A stretch of DNA of 64,000 nt from the NCBI RefSeq assembly GCF_037975245.1, contig NC_092569.1, positions 6,752,501-6,816,500 on the forward strand, read 5' to 3'. This DNA comes from Apostichopus japonicus (taxonomy: Eukaryota; Echinodermata; Holothuroidea; Aspidochirotida; Stichopodidae). This document shows, one piece after another, positions 54,401-64,000 of this stretch; positions within the stretch are counted from its first letter, which is position 1, and each line of letters opens with the position of its first letter. The notes under the pieces were generated by a model that worked only from the letters and a program-made list of their open reading frames with translations, was not told the DNA's origin and did not search any database. The translations under genes were made by a program, and so were the position numbers.

Positions 54401-57400
54401 ACATTATGCAATGAGACCATAGTCTCTTTGATGCCATACATGATTGCAAAATAATACATTATACTGTATGTAATACAAAATAATATTATAATAATAATAA
54501 AATACAATAATACAAAATAAAACATGTAATACAAAATAATACATAATACAGTGTTTGACAGAATCACTACAGATTTACACAATGTGCACACTTTTCATTA
54601 TGCATATAGTTGATAGGTATGTTGGGAAACTTTATGAAATCATCTTGTCTATTGCATGCAAACATGTTTTGTTTATAATTTTGTGTCTGGAGTTGCCCCA
54701 ATTATTTTATAAGAATTCTTAGCAGCTGTTGGCAACTTTGGAGAGATTTAACTTTCTCTGCACCCTAGTCACATTGAGAGTTGAGACTGTCCTTTTCATT
54801 CGCAGTTTAAGCTGAAAATGCTGGACACTCTCTACGCCTATGCTAAATTCCAATATGAATGTGGCAATTACACTGGAGCAACAGAATACCTATCCTTCCA
54901 CAGAGTTCTGGTAAGTCCGTAGGTAATGTTACCTGACCACTCAGGTTGTTAAACTCCATGTATTGAAGGATATGACTAAAATCTACCTGAATATATTACC
55001 ATGTACATGTATAAAGATGATTAGTTTTGCAATGTTTTGAAGATAAACATTATTCCTTTGTTGAGGTATCTTATGCACTCTTTGTCAATCTGTGATGTCA
55101 TAGTGCCAACTAGGAGGTAATTTAAGGTTTACTTTCTCTGTTTTTCTTTTCATATTTAAAAAGTGAATGTCGACAGTGTTCACAAGTTGTAATAAAATCA
55201 CGGATAAGTCGCTTGAAGTTATATTTAGACTTGCCCAAGTCTTTGTATTTGAGTTTGAATAAACATGTTAATTTATGATAAATCCCTTATGAATACATGT
55301 CCTCACAAGTAATCTCCATCGCACAGTCCAGTGGATGGTGATAGGTTTGCTTTACACTGAAGCACATGTTAATAATGCTGTAAATTGCTACGTAAGTTGC
55401 CCCCCCCCCCTTATCTCTCTGACCAATTCAGGACCTTTTGTCATCATAGGCTCTGTAGATTTTCAAATGAGTGTTATTTGTTATACACGTACAATGGTAG
55501 ATACTTCCTTCAAACAACAAAGGCTTTTATTTGTTTGTCAGGTCCCACCAGAGGACAAGCGGGCTATCAGTTCTCTGTGGGGTAAACTTGCTTCAGAGAT
55601 TCTCATGCAGAATTGGGATGCATCACTGGAAGACCTACAGAGGTTACAAGAAGTGATAGACTCCAATGTAAGTTTTGGACCATAATTCATCTTTATGCTG
55701 TGCAAGTTTTTTATTTATTTATTAATTTTTTTTATATTAATTTTAGTATCATGTCTGTGTATAAATTGGAATTGAAACATACATGGGCAGAACGATTGAT
55801 GGGAGAATCATTTAAAGGGTCACTTACTTAGATGGTATTGTTTTTTTGTGTAGGTTAAAAGAATATTTAGGGTTAACAGCGATCTAAGTTTCAAAGTCCT
55901 GAAGGACTGCATATCAATTGCCTGTTTTTGTCATGAGGTTTAAAGTATTTTCCAGCGTTCTAGTTTTTCGGATAACCGAGTGAAAGCATGAAATGAGAAC
56001 CCCCTCACTGAGAGAACTGTTTCCTTAATTTTGTCTCTCTTGCCAGCAATCGTTTACAACACCTCTTCAGATGTTACAGCAGAGGAACTGGCTGATCCAT
56101 TGGAGTCTGTTTGTTTACTTCAATCATCCCCAGGGGCGAGAGTTTATCATTGAGAGGTTCCTCTACCAAGCACAGTCAGTATTATTCATTTAGATATGCA
56201 TTGTTGCTGTCCATGTAATATTAAGAACTGTTTAGATACCGGTGCCTTGGCATCGATCTGGTCTTCCAATTTCAGAGTCTTGATGCTTAAATCAAAGAAT
56301 AATCTGATGTAGAGTGAAAACACAAAATTCTCAGGTGGACGGTGCAGTTATTATGAAGCAAACTTCAAAGCAGCTGAAAAATTGTCTTTCGTTACGTTTC
56401 ACAATGATAATATTTCAAATGTGATGTATTTGTCAGAGCATAACCAACCAACCCATGAAATGCCTTATGCAGTCTACAGATGTTTGAATGAATGCGTAAT
56501 ACTTATATCGATATTTTGCTCCTTAAGATGATAATGATCTGGTAAAGAAACAACAGACAAGTTGAGATATAAACCCTTTGTGGCTTCATTTGTTGTATGT
56601 GTTGTATGTGATCCTAGGGTGACATGGTGTTCTAGATACTTCTGACTCGCCACCCCAGCAAAGAATGACTGGATAGCTGAGTTGGTGGAGTGTAAACCTG
56701 CTCTTACCACAAATTTTTTCCACTATTTTTGAATTAATATATTTACAGACCAGTTGTTTATTCCCCTCAGTACAGGAAGTGACTGTGTACCCCCTCTCCC
56801 TAGTGTCTCTGTACCCCCTCTCCCTAGTGCCTATGTACCCCCTCTCACTAGTGCCTCTGTACCCCCTCTGCCACCAGTACCTTACCAAATATTCATTCCA
56901 TTAATTTGAGTTGTATCTATGATGTGTTCAGAACATTTTTTGTAGTGTACTGTTTATACCAGGGTTGTCCAACCTACGGCCCGCGGGCCACAGTCCGGCC
57001 CGCCGCAGGGTTGCGTCCGGCCCGCCAGAGATGCTCTACGGTGCGAAATTTGAGTGAGCAGATTTATTGATAACAATTTGAAGCTATATAATCAATCATT
57101 CGAACCTTCTGGGTCCAAAAAACTGCATACAGGTCAGTTTGTGTGACACTCTCTCAGCGGAGGGGGGGGGGCGGCTGGACTTTATTCATCTGTTTTATCA
57201 GGAAGGAAAATAAATCAGTGCACTCCGCGCGAAGTGCTCACATTTTGTTGCCTTGGGCTTCGCGCAAAAAATCGAGTGTAGGGTTCATGCGGCCCCCTCC
57301 TTCATCATCATCATTCCATGTGGCCCTCCTCTGCAAAAGGTTGGACAACCCTGGTTTATACTCACCTGTCCTGAGTATTCAGTTTGGTATTTGACCGAAA

Positions 57401-60400
57401 TTCATTCTTTTGTTGTTGTTCGACTCCCATTATCCAGCTACTTGAATGCCATTCAGACAGCATGCCCACACATTCTACGCTATCTGACTACAGCAGTTAT
57501 CACCAACAAAAGCTTGAAGACGAAGAGACAACAAGTCCTGAAGGACCTTGTCAAAGTCATACAACAGGTATATATATTACAACTCGTTTGTATCCATCAA
57601 ACTCTTAACCTTACGATTAGGTCAATGGGATTTTGTTTTGCCAATACTGAATACAACGTTTTCCAGATTTTTTTCACCTTACTCACTGAAAATGCTTACG
57701 TCTGACCCCTTCTGTACTGGATAATCTACAAGTTTTTATGAAATTGCAGAACAATTGACACCGGTGCTGGTCTATTGTTAATTTCATCTGTAGCTATGGT
57801 GATTAAGCTTAAAAACCTTTGTTCTGACTGTATATGCAGGAATTCCGTGCGGGAACCTAATCTAAAATAGACTAACTCATAATATGTCTCCAGTGTGTAG
57901 TTATTGCTAATTGAGCATGGATAATAAAAGCCCTGAGAAGGCAAATTTGTGATCATGTACATATCAAAAGCAGTGTAATGTGTCTATCTTGATAAATCCT
58001 GCAAAGCTTTATGGTTCTTCATTGTACAAAGATTATACAGAAAAGTTTAATATTATGACTTAGATATTCTGTGATAACGGCTACATTAATCCCCCGTGGA
58101 GAACAATCTCCTTCCATTAGCATATACTACTCAATGCAGTTCTTTATTCTAAGTAAGGTTCTAAGTATTCTAAGTTAGTAAAAACCTGTACAAAGATCCA
58201 CAGATTTGTGTGATTAACTGACAACTTTTCTATGTCACAGATGCAGTTGAAGAGTTTACATTATCCTTGAATGTTTCTTAAAGACAGTCTGTCACATATT
58301 AAATTTGCAAGGAAGTACCCTCATGTCTTGCTAACCTTAGGAAGGTTGTTATTTGTCAGTAGTTTGGGTTTCCTTGTTACTCCATTGACCAAATCTTTTT
58401 TCCAAGTGGTATATAAGTCATAATGTGGGTAGTAATGCTTACCTATTTCTTCAGTTGCATGGTAGGTCTATTGCTGAAATCTGTATTTATGGTTTAACAG
58501 TGTTTTCATTGTTACTGATTAGGTTCAACATAATACTACACAAGTTTCTCTATCAAGTTTAAAGGCCCGGTCACACTACAGTGATATTTTATCGGAATAC
58601 TATCCGATTTTCCCGGAGGAATTGAAACTGCCAGTTTTTCGTTCGGGTCTTCTAGCCACAGTGATAAAGGACCTGATTTGCTATCTGTTGAGCCATTCCG
58701 ATGTGGAATAGCCCTCTCCTAACTTTTGATATTGACTCCGTTTCCTTTTATCGGAAAGCTATCCGATTTCTCTTACGATTTTTATCGTTTTTCGATGTGA
58801 CGTCACTTCAGAATGTAGTCCGTTCCAGAACCCCTCAGATTTGGAGTAGGTATTCGAATAATCCACTGCGTTCATTACATTCACTACCACAAACCTCACT
58901 TTTCGGCCTAAAATCGGAAAAATCGGACCGTTTTCCGATAAAATATCGCTGTAGTGTGACCGGACCATTAGATTTATCTTTAAAGGATGATAATAAAATC
59001 AGAGAGAAATATCATTGTTTTTTCCATTAAATTTTGTGATACATTGTTCTCTTTCTTTCTCCAAAGGAAACTTACACCTACAGAGATCCTATTACAGAGT
59101 TTATAGAGTGTCTCTATGTCAACTTTGATTTTGACATGGCTCAGCAGAAGTTGAGAGAATGCGAAACGGTAAATATGTCCAACCGTCGGTTGTTTATCAA
59201 ATCACTTAAACAGTTACATCATTGCAGATGTATACAATTGTAATGTTAATTTATTGCTGTCAGCTTAAGCACAAAGCATGCTGTGGAATATTTTAGTAGT
59301 TTTCACATTGTTAATGTTATCCACAAATTGAGGCGAATCAAGGGAGATGAAAGCATCCAAATTTACAGACATATGTTAATCATTACGGCCCTTGCACAAT
59401 GAAGAAATTATAGAGTGCTGTGTGCTACAATTCAGTTTAAGGCTTGCTGTTGAACCAGATAAGAGGAAAAACAGTCACAATACCAATTTAATAGCTTATC
59501 TATATAATTTTGTTTTCATTTTCTTAAAGAAACCAGTTTTCACACAAATTGAAATTATGTTATTTTACTCCCAAAACCAGTTTGCTCAAAGATGTGTGAA
59601 GTAATGATACTGTAAGTTTTTATGTGAAAATGAAAAGTTCATTGTCGTAAAATGACTGTAATCTGGTAGAACAGGGGTTCTTAATAGAGAGCCCACAAAC
59701 CAAAGACAACCGGTGAAAGAATGCAATAGGTCCAACAGAAAACAAGAAAATCCACCCACAAGCTTATATTATCAGGTATGAAGACTCCTAAGGCCTTAGG
59801 CTTGAGTACCCAAGCTGCCCAACCTGCCCATCTTGTTCTTCATCTAGTATAGTGAAAGGTCTACCCCTGCAAGGTGCTTTAACCAACATTTCTCTCTGAG
59901 ACTCTAACCCTCATAGGAAATTTGAGAACAACCTGCATTAGAAATAATGATTTTATTTTGTACTAATAAGACCAATGGAGTTAGGTATGAAAAGTACACA
60001 AATCATTTCTTTTGCAGTCCTCATGAGGTATCACATGTTGTTTTTGCACTTTCTTTAGCATGAAGAAAATTGAACAAGAAATGTAGCTGCTACTAATTTG
60101 TTGATTTCCTTGGCGTTTTCTGTTGCACTGTGTCCCATGTATGGTCTTCTGTCATACACATTAATGAGCCTATACTAACATATGCTTCAGCTACAAGTCT
60201 GAATGAAAAGTAATGCTCTGCGTATTATTTATTTTTTGGCAGGTTTTGACGAATGACTTCTTCTTGGTGGCTTTATTAGATGACTTCATTGAAAATGCAA
60301 GACATCTGATCTTTGAGACCTTTTGCAGGATCCACAACTGCATCAGCATAGAGTAAGAGCATATTGATTACATTCATTTCTGGATCAGTGTGATGTGCAG

Positions 60401-62474
60401 GCTATACTAGTCTCACTCTTATAGCATTTGTTCCCAACTTCCCAACATCACTGTTCAGTAAAACATGTTCACAAAATTAGTATTCGATTCGTATTGTCAA
60501 AGTTAGTGTTTAGTTGATGTACGTATTGAGTGTTGCTGTAGGCTTTGGTGTAACCTTTATTATTTTGTTGGTAAAATAATGTATGGAAGGTTGTGTAGAT
60601 TACCTGAAAGCAATAGCCAATAGGGCATATTTGCTCACTTTTAGTGGGCCTGCATATGTTACAGTCATTTCCATTGGTTGTGGAGCATTGTCTCATAGGA
60701 CATTTTGGCTAGAGTTGTAAATATTAAGATATACACAGACTACAAGTTTGGTCACAGTCTGCAACAGCCGGTAGTTAACATCCAGTGGAGCGGAATGCAC
60801 ACAGAATATTAATACTTTTGTGTGTTAATACATTTGTGTATTAATACATTTGTGCAAGGCAATAGTAATAGCAAAAAATGTCATGTAAAGTGATTTTGTA
60901 AAGTTGTTGCATGGCCACTGAGGAGAGGGAACAGCCATCAGAGAGGAATATACACATACTGTTAGTTTCTGTAAGCCTCAGGGATGTTTTGACAGACAGA
61001 ATTTGTCTATAAAGACTGGAAAATGTATGTTCAGTTAGACTTTGATAAATACATACTTCAATCCAGTGTATACATTAGAGGTTAGTGTATGTAGTGGAAC
61101 TGATATATGTACATTATCAAAGGTATGTTGATGCTGGTAACAATGCTGCTTAGTGAGTTCAGGGATTAGCCATTACTTGTTTGCTAAATAAGCAATGTTT
61201 TATCACCTCAAATCCAATCCAGTTCAGTGTTTCAGCGAAATCTTGTAAGGCAACATCAAATTGCAGTTACCTGATTTGTTATATCTAGTGTAATGCTCTT
61301 CAGATGGATTAGATGTGTTGAGATGTGTATTTTATATTCACATTGTGATCTTTGCTTACTGTGCAGTATGCTTGCAGAGAAGCTCAACATGGCCTCTGAA
61401 CAGGCAGAGAGGTGGATCGTGAACCTCATCAGAGATGCCCCTCGGGATGCCCCTCTAGATGCCAAGATAGATTCCAAGTTGGTGAGTAACCCAGAACTGA
61501 AGCGCTTCAAGAAATAGTTTCATCAAGGAGAGTACAATCTTTTCAGAGATGTGACTGCCAGTGCATATCGTTGGTTATAATTTGATTAGAGTGTTATTGT
61601 TAGTAATGCAGTATTCTGTGGTTCATTTCAAAGTGACGTTGCAATGTCGTGCATAATTTATATGGTGTACGGCAGTATAGTCATCTTAAAGGCTGTGATA
61701 GTGACAAAATGAGGGAATCAGTCAGTTTTGTATTAACTGCCTGTCCTGGAGGAATTGAGAGCTTAGTATTGAAAATACTATAAATCTAGTGTTTGTTGAA
61801 TTGTTGACATTTGTTGAGATCACTGTTAGTGAATAATTATTGTAGATGTTAGACCTACTGACTTTAACACAGTTTCAAAGTTTGGTTCATAAAATTTAAA
61901 TCCAAGCCCTGAGATATATTGCAATAGGTATCTTTGGGAGAAGTGGCATTGAGGGTGTTGTTATGGGCAGCATTGGTGGTAAACATGAACTTCTAAGGTA
62001 ATTAAAATATTCTTCCTTGGAGCCTTTGTTTACACAGCCAGTTGGGACAATTTCCTAATGCTAATACCTCTCTTAACTGTACTCCAATATCATGCTCTCA
62101 AAGCACTGGTATTGATGATGTGTAACTGAATATGACATAGAGTATTACAGTATTAAAATATCACATAGAGTATTACAGTATTAAAATATGCATATTATTA
62201 GATTTACTGCTAAACAGAGTAAGACAAGAATGGGTTTGAGGATTAGAATAAAAGACATACCTTTAGTAAGGATTGTCACTATGTACCCACTCCTGTTCAT
62301 GCTGTTCTTTTATCTGTCTGTCAGGGTCATGTTGTGATGGGCATTCAGAACGTCTCACCCTATCAACAAGTCATCCAGAAGACTAAGACACTGGTGTTTC
62401 GCAGCCAAAACTTGGCCATTAATATTGAAAAGAAGGAGAAGGCCTTAGCGGTCTTAGCAGCAGGGGTAAGTTGA
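48351..62474 (+). CDS. EIF3E: Eukaryotic translation initiation factor 3 subunit E
   Basis: Twelve exons, all joined by GT-AG introns that keep the frame: 48351-48440, 51727-51786, 53356-53413, 54035-54195, 54806-54910, 55542-55667, 56047-56174, 57438-57567, 59067-59168, 60243-60352, 61367-61481, 62325-62465 or to a stop at 62474. The product (about 442-444 residues; human is 445) is the eIF3e/INT6 subunit of the eIF3 complex, which binds the 40S ribosome in cytoplasmic initiation. The N-terminal eIF3e domain covers roughly residues 1-135 ([39 protein letters not shown]). The PCI domain lies about 220-400 ([38 protein letters not shown]). Exon 11 carries a four-residue insertion, [13 protein letters not shown]. 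The 3' end is unsettled: exon 12 ends GGG|GTAAGT, a perfect donor, while read-through meets TGA at 62472. The conserved C-terminal tail was not found before 64000. Confidence 0.95.
49116..49582. mobile_element. CAGGSATGAGACT MITE in EIF3E intron 1
   Basis: Termini CAGGCATGAGACTC and CAGTCTCATCCCTG (inverted, a few mismatches) and a 7-bp direct flank AGTTGTA (49109-49115 and 49583-49589). Contains poly-T and ATT runs and a C-rich block like that of the MITE at 11894. Confidence 0.78.
49687..50505. mobile_element. TTTCCGC palindrome-rich TIR element in EIF3E intron 1
   Basis: Both edges carry the octamer TCCTAGGA, followed inward by TACCGTTATTTTCAG on the left and, reversed, CGGTTTCAGTTGTTTTCCGC on the right, then CGTTACTTTCCGC in both. 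A perfect 32-bp palindrome lies at 49743-49774. The sequences ACTTTCCGC, GTTTTCCGC and their complements recur near both ends. No coding capacity. TCCTAGGA may be the target duplication or part of the termini. Confidence 0.7.
50506..51448. other. Intron 1 of EIF3E, nothing recognised
   Basis: Unique DNA with no obvious repeat or open frame. Confidence 0.5.
51449..51612 (-). mobile_element. tRNA-like SINE or tRNA pseudogene in intron 1
   Basis: On the minus strand GGAGTGTTAGCTCAGTGGTT (A box), then AAGGTCCCGGGTTCGAGTCACTCC-like B box and acceptor strand. The acceptor pairs 6 of 7, but the anticodon loop is irregular (8 nt). A body ending in a C/G-rich tract follows. Probably a SINE head, not a working tRNA gene. 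Confidence 0.55.
51727..51786 (+). CDS. EIF3E: EIF3E exon 2
   Basis: Encodes [20 protein letters not shown]; donor ATG|GTGAGT; phase 0. Confidence 0.95.
52040..52330. repeat. Possible CAGGGGCRTAGCTA family fragment
   Basis: CAGGGGCATAGCTAC at about 52043 resembles the terminus of the CAGGSGCGTAGCC elements. Partner end not found. Confidence 0.3.
52400..53170 (+). pseudogene. hAT-like transposase fossil in EIF3E intron 2
   Basis: Frame-shifted translation gives [12 protein letters not shown], then a C-terminal block [20 protein letters not shown] followed by [20 protein letters not shown] and QTVKIDL (about 52958-53104). This pattern (S...VEQSFS.MN.I...TNRL...F.A) matches the hAT-family C-terminal dimerisation region. 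Several stops and frameshifts. The match is to a motif pattern, not a named element. Confidence 0.55.
53356..53413 (+). CDS. EIF3E: EIF3E exon 3
   Basis: Encodes [19 protein letters not shown] plus one base; donor A|GTGAGT; ends in phase 1. Confidence 0.92.
53640..53738 (+). repeat. Possible LINE 3'-end fragment
   Basis: AGCAATAAAGTCTTACTTAT followed by ACTTATA repeats is typical of the 3' tails of L2/CR1-like elements. Confidence 0.4.
54035..54195 (+). CDS. EIF3E: EIF3E exon 4
   Basis: Completes [19 protein letters not shown] and continues to FLEKEHN; donor AAT|GTGAGT. Confidence 0.95.
54806..54910 (+). CDS. EIF3E: EIF3E exon 5
   Basis: 35 residues, [20 protein letters not shown] to YLSFHRVL; donor CTG|GTAAGT. 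Confidence 0.95.
55542..55667 (+). CDS. EIF3E: EIF3E exon 6
   Basis: 42 residues including [19 protein letters not shown]; donor AAT|GTAAGT. Confidence 0.95.
56047..56174 (+). CDS. EIF3E: EIF3E exon 7
   Basis: 42 residues plus two bases, [20 protein letters not shown] to FLYQA; donor CA|GTCAGT; start of the PCI region. Confidence 0.93.
56783..56872. repeat. 24-bp minisatellite in intron 7
   Basis: About four units of GTACCCCCTCTCCCTAGTGY then CTCT or CTAT. Confidence 0.85.
56960..57353. mobile_element. hAT-type non-autonomous element, perfect 8-bp TSD
   Basis: Inverted termini CAGGGTTGTCCAACCT and AGGTTGGACAACCCTG (16 bp) are flanked by identical GTTTATAC octamers (56952-56959 and 57354-57361). 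The interior CGGCCCGCGGGCC block resembles Charlie-type hAT elements known in animals. 394 bp, no transposase. It lies in EIF3E intron 7 just upstream of exon 8. Confidence 0.95.
57438..57567 (+). CDS. EIF3E: EIF3E exon 8
   Basis: Completes His and encodes [20 protein letters not shown] to VIQQ; donor CAG|GTATAT. Confidence 0.95.
57568..58563. other. EIF3E intron 8, first part, nothing recognised
   Basis: Unique sequence. Confidence 0.5.
58564..58966. mobile_element. GGYCCGGTCACACTA MITE in intron 8
   Basis: Long inverted termini: GGCCCGGTCACACTACAGTG on the left and, reversed, GGTCCGGTCACACTACAGCG on the right, both continuing ATATTTTATCGGA. Internal ATCCGAT motifs recur. A 109-codon open frame across it (58701-59030) is incidental. 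TSD not identified. Confidence 0.88.
59067..59168 (+). CDS. EIF3E: EIF3E exon 9
   Basis: 34 residues, [20 protein letters not shown] to ECET; donor ACG|GTAAAT. Confidence 0.95.
59169..60242. other. EIF3E intron 9, nothing recognised
   Basis: Unique sequence with no repeat identified. Confidence 0.5.
60243..60352 (+). CDS. EIF3E: EIF3E exon 10
   Basis: 36 residues plus two bases, [20 protein letters not shown] to CISI; donor GA|GTAAGA. Confidence 0.95.
60353..61366. other. EIF3E intron 10, nothing recognised
   Basis: Unique sequence; a short TTAATACATTTGTG direct repeat near 60825-60855. Confidence 0.5.
61367..61481 (+). CDS. EIF3E: EIF3E exon 11
   Basis: [20 protein letters not shown] then [19 protein letters not shown] 12-bp tandem (GATGCCCCT at 61433 and 61445) adds four residues relative to the human protein. 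Donor TTG|GTGAGT. Confidence 0.95.
62325..62474 (+). CDS. EIF3E: EIF3E exon 12 (last coding part visible)
   Basis: [20 protein letters not shown] to [15 protein letters not shown], then either donor GGG|GTAAGT at 62466 or read-through V-S-stop (TGA 62472-62474). Confidence 0.85.
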   Translation, partial: GHVVMGIQNVSPYQQVIQKTKTLVFRSQNLAINIEKKEKALAVLAAGVS

Positions 62475-63210
62475 ATGAACTAACAACATTCTTGAAATCT
62501 ACTGTCTGTTATTTTCTTTCTATACTTAATCCAGTGTGTTCATTGCTCTCCAAGCAGTGTCCCTGCCAACTTTTAAGCATCTGTCTTGCCCTATAATGTG
62601 CAAATATGGTCGATCACTCATGCACTAACTCAGTATTTTGCACTACTCGCATAGCATTGTACCCCACTGGCATATTAACCGCATTGAAGACTCGCCCTAA
62701 ACAGCATGCCGCCATCTTTAAAAAGTTAACTTTCGGTTGCTTGCAAGTGAAGTTTTTCTCTTGTCGCTACAAAATGCAGACAGTAATGAAACTTGATACC
62801 ATGTTATCTTTAGCTGGACCTGAGATGTCCATCACTGTATCGTTTATACACTGTGCTTTGGGTATTGACCGCAGCTGCATGTACTGACTGTACACTAGTG
62901 TCTAATTACCGAAGGTAGCAAGCTGTGTGTGTATTTTCTGACACTTCTGTTACACCTCATTCGAAGCTAGGTCAGATTACCCGGCATTAGACATTTCAGA
63001 ACCACTAGAATGTTAATGCAAAGTATGTAAATGAGTATGTAAATGAAAGTTGGGAGGTCAGGAAGGGCACACAAATCAAAGTCAAACATGAATACAGAAG
63101 CTACGTACAAAACTTTCTGAAAAATAGCTTGAATCTTAAACCATAAAGTGTTTTTTTCCTTTCTTGACTTTATTTATTTATTTATTTTTTCTCTACATAT
63201 GGTGAGTGAG
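62475..63210. other. Downstream or last intron of EIF3E, no exon seen
   Basis: No sequence encoding the conserved C-terminal tail was found. A 93-codon open frame at 62606-62887 is unrecognised. Confidence 0.45.
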
Positions 63211-63310
63211 CTACCATTGATAGTGTTCGACCGATTGTATGATAATCGGTTTTACCGATTACCGATTATTTCCTGTGACAATCGGCCGATTACCGATTAT
63301 TTCAAAATTT
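63211..63310. repeat. CCGATTAATCGG-type repeat
   Basis: GTGTTCGACCGATTGTATGA, then repeated ATCGG..ACCGATTACCGATTAT motifs. It looks like one end of a dispersed DNA element whose other end is not in view. Confidence 0.5.
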
Positions 63311-63759
63311 TCGTGGAACTGGCCTAATGTATGATTAAGTGTTATGCATGATTATAAACTTCTAGGCCAATACAATCAAAGATGTAAATGAACGACTTAA
63401 CTGTTCACAGTAAAGATTATTGGAGCAAGTAAAGAACACTGTAATACATACATAGGGCGATGTACGATTATAACGAGGAGTCGCAATATTGCAATCCCGC
63501 CACAACACAGTAAGGCTAATGACAGTGCTGTACAGACTACAGAAGGGGAAAAATAGTAGCCATTGGCTACGAAATGAAAAACAAAAAAGTTAGGGACAGG
63601 TTTTACAACTGCTATGAAAACCGTTATCAGTGTTGCAACTCAAACGTAAATAAAGTAAAAAGTATATCGCACGTAAATAAAATATTCGTTATTTCGTTAG
63701 CTGATATCGAAATATATGATCTGAATTCTGATATGAAAAATAATGTGTAGGCCTAAGAG

Positions 63760-63815
63760 TAAGTTGGCCTGACGTTTCGATCCTAGCAGGATCGAAATGT
63801 AACGCCACATTACTT
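63760..63815. repeat. Imperfect palindrome GACGTTTCGATCCTAGCAGG
   Basis: CGTTTCGATCCT-AGC-AGGATCGAAATG can fold as a hairpin with 12-bp arms. Function unknown; probably a MITE remnant. Confidence 0.5.
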
Positions 63816-64000
63816 TTAACATATTCTTACAAAGGCTCTTTAGTGGATAAGCAGTTTGCTAACAGTTTTATTTTATTATGAAAAATAAAACAATCCCGAA
63901 CGTTTGCTTCAAGTTTTCAATTACCATCTGCGCGGTAAAACTTACGATCGAACGAACTTGTTTCAAACGATCATACACAGTAAGTCAATGGCGCTTCTCC

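Overview
This is nuclear DNA from an animal. It has one spliced, strongly conserved housekeeping gene (translation initiation factor eIF3 subunit e, at least 12 coding exons, 48.35-62.47 kb, + strand), two intronless class A GPCR genes, and a dense load of transposons, MITEs, a SINE, LINE fragments and satellites. AT-rich sequence, TIR-bearing MITEs, tRNA-derived SINEs and paired single-exon rhodopsin-type receptors suggest a marine invertebrate. An echinoderm-like deuterostome is my best guess, from overall style and the eIF3e sequence, and it is weakly supported.

Layout. (1) 1-15.89 kb and 19.36-36.35 kb are two direct copies of one segmental duplication. They are near-identical apart from insertions, deletions and satellite changes, and are separated by about 3.5 kb of non-duplicated DNA. 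Each copy carries one 371-codon GPCR (7457-8572 and 24992-26107) with about 15 nucleotide differences by eye, six of them changing amino acids. Copy 1 has lost the transmembrane-6 toggle tryptophan (CWTP to CSTP). (2) Comparing the copies gives natural filled and empty sites. A 4.57-kb foldback-like TIR element, itself hit by a LINE with a 10-bp TSD, sits only in copy 1. A 2.7-kb element with Mutator-like 9-bp TSD and a tRNA-derived SINE with 8-bp TSD sit only in copy 2. A 56-bp minisatellite has about 10 units in copy 1 and about 34 in copy 2. A TIR element carrying a 21-bp AGATATCT array is intact in copy 2 and has lost its left end in copy 1. (3) 36.35-48.3 kb is gene-poor: microsatellites, decayed LINE fragments of at least two families, and a MITE with a perfect 8-bp TSD. 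(4) 48.35-62.47 kb is EIF3E. Its introns hold a palindrome-rich TIR element, a tRNA-like SINE, a fossil hAT-like transposase, a non-autonomous element with a perfect 8-bp TSD, and another MITE. (5) 62.5-64 kb is downstream or intronic sequence with no recognised exon.

I see no operon-like system, CRISPR array or functional rRNA gene. The strongest leads are the diverged GPCR pair in a young duplication, and several non-autonomous element families whose boundaries the sequence itself defines. Coordinates, repeat counts and substitution counts were made by eye. Names of distant families are inference.
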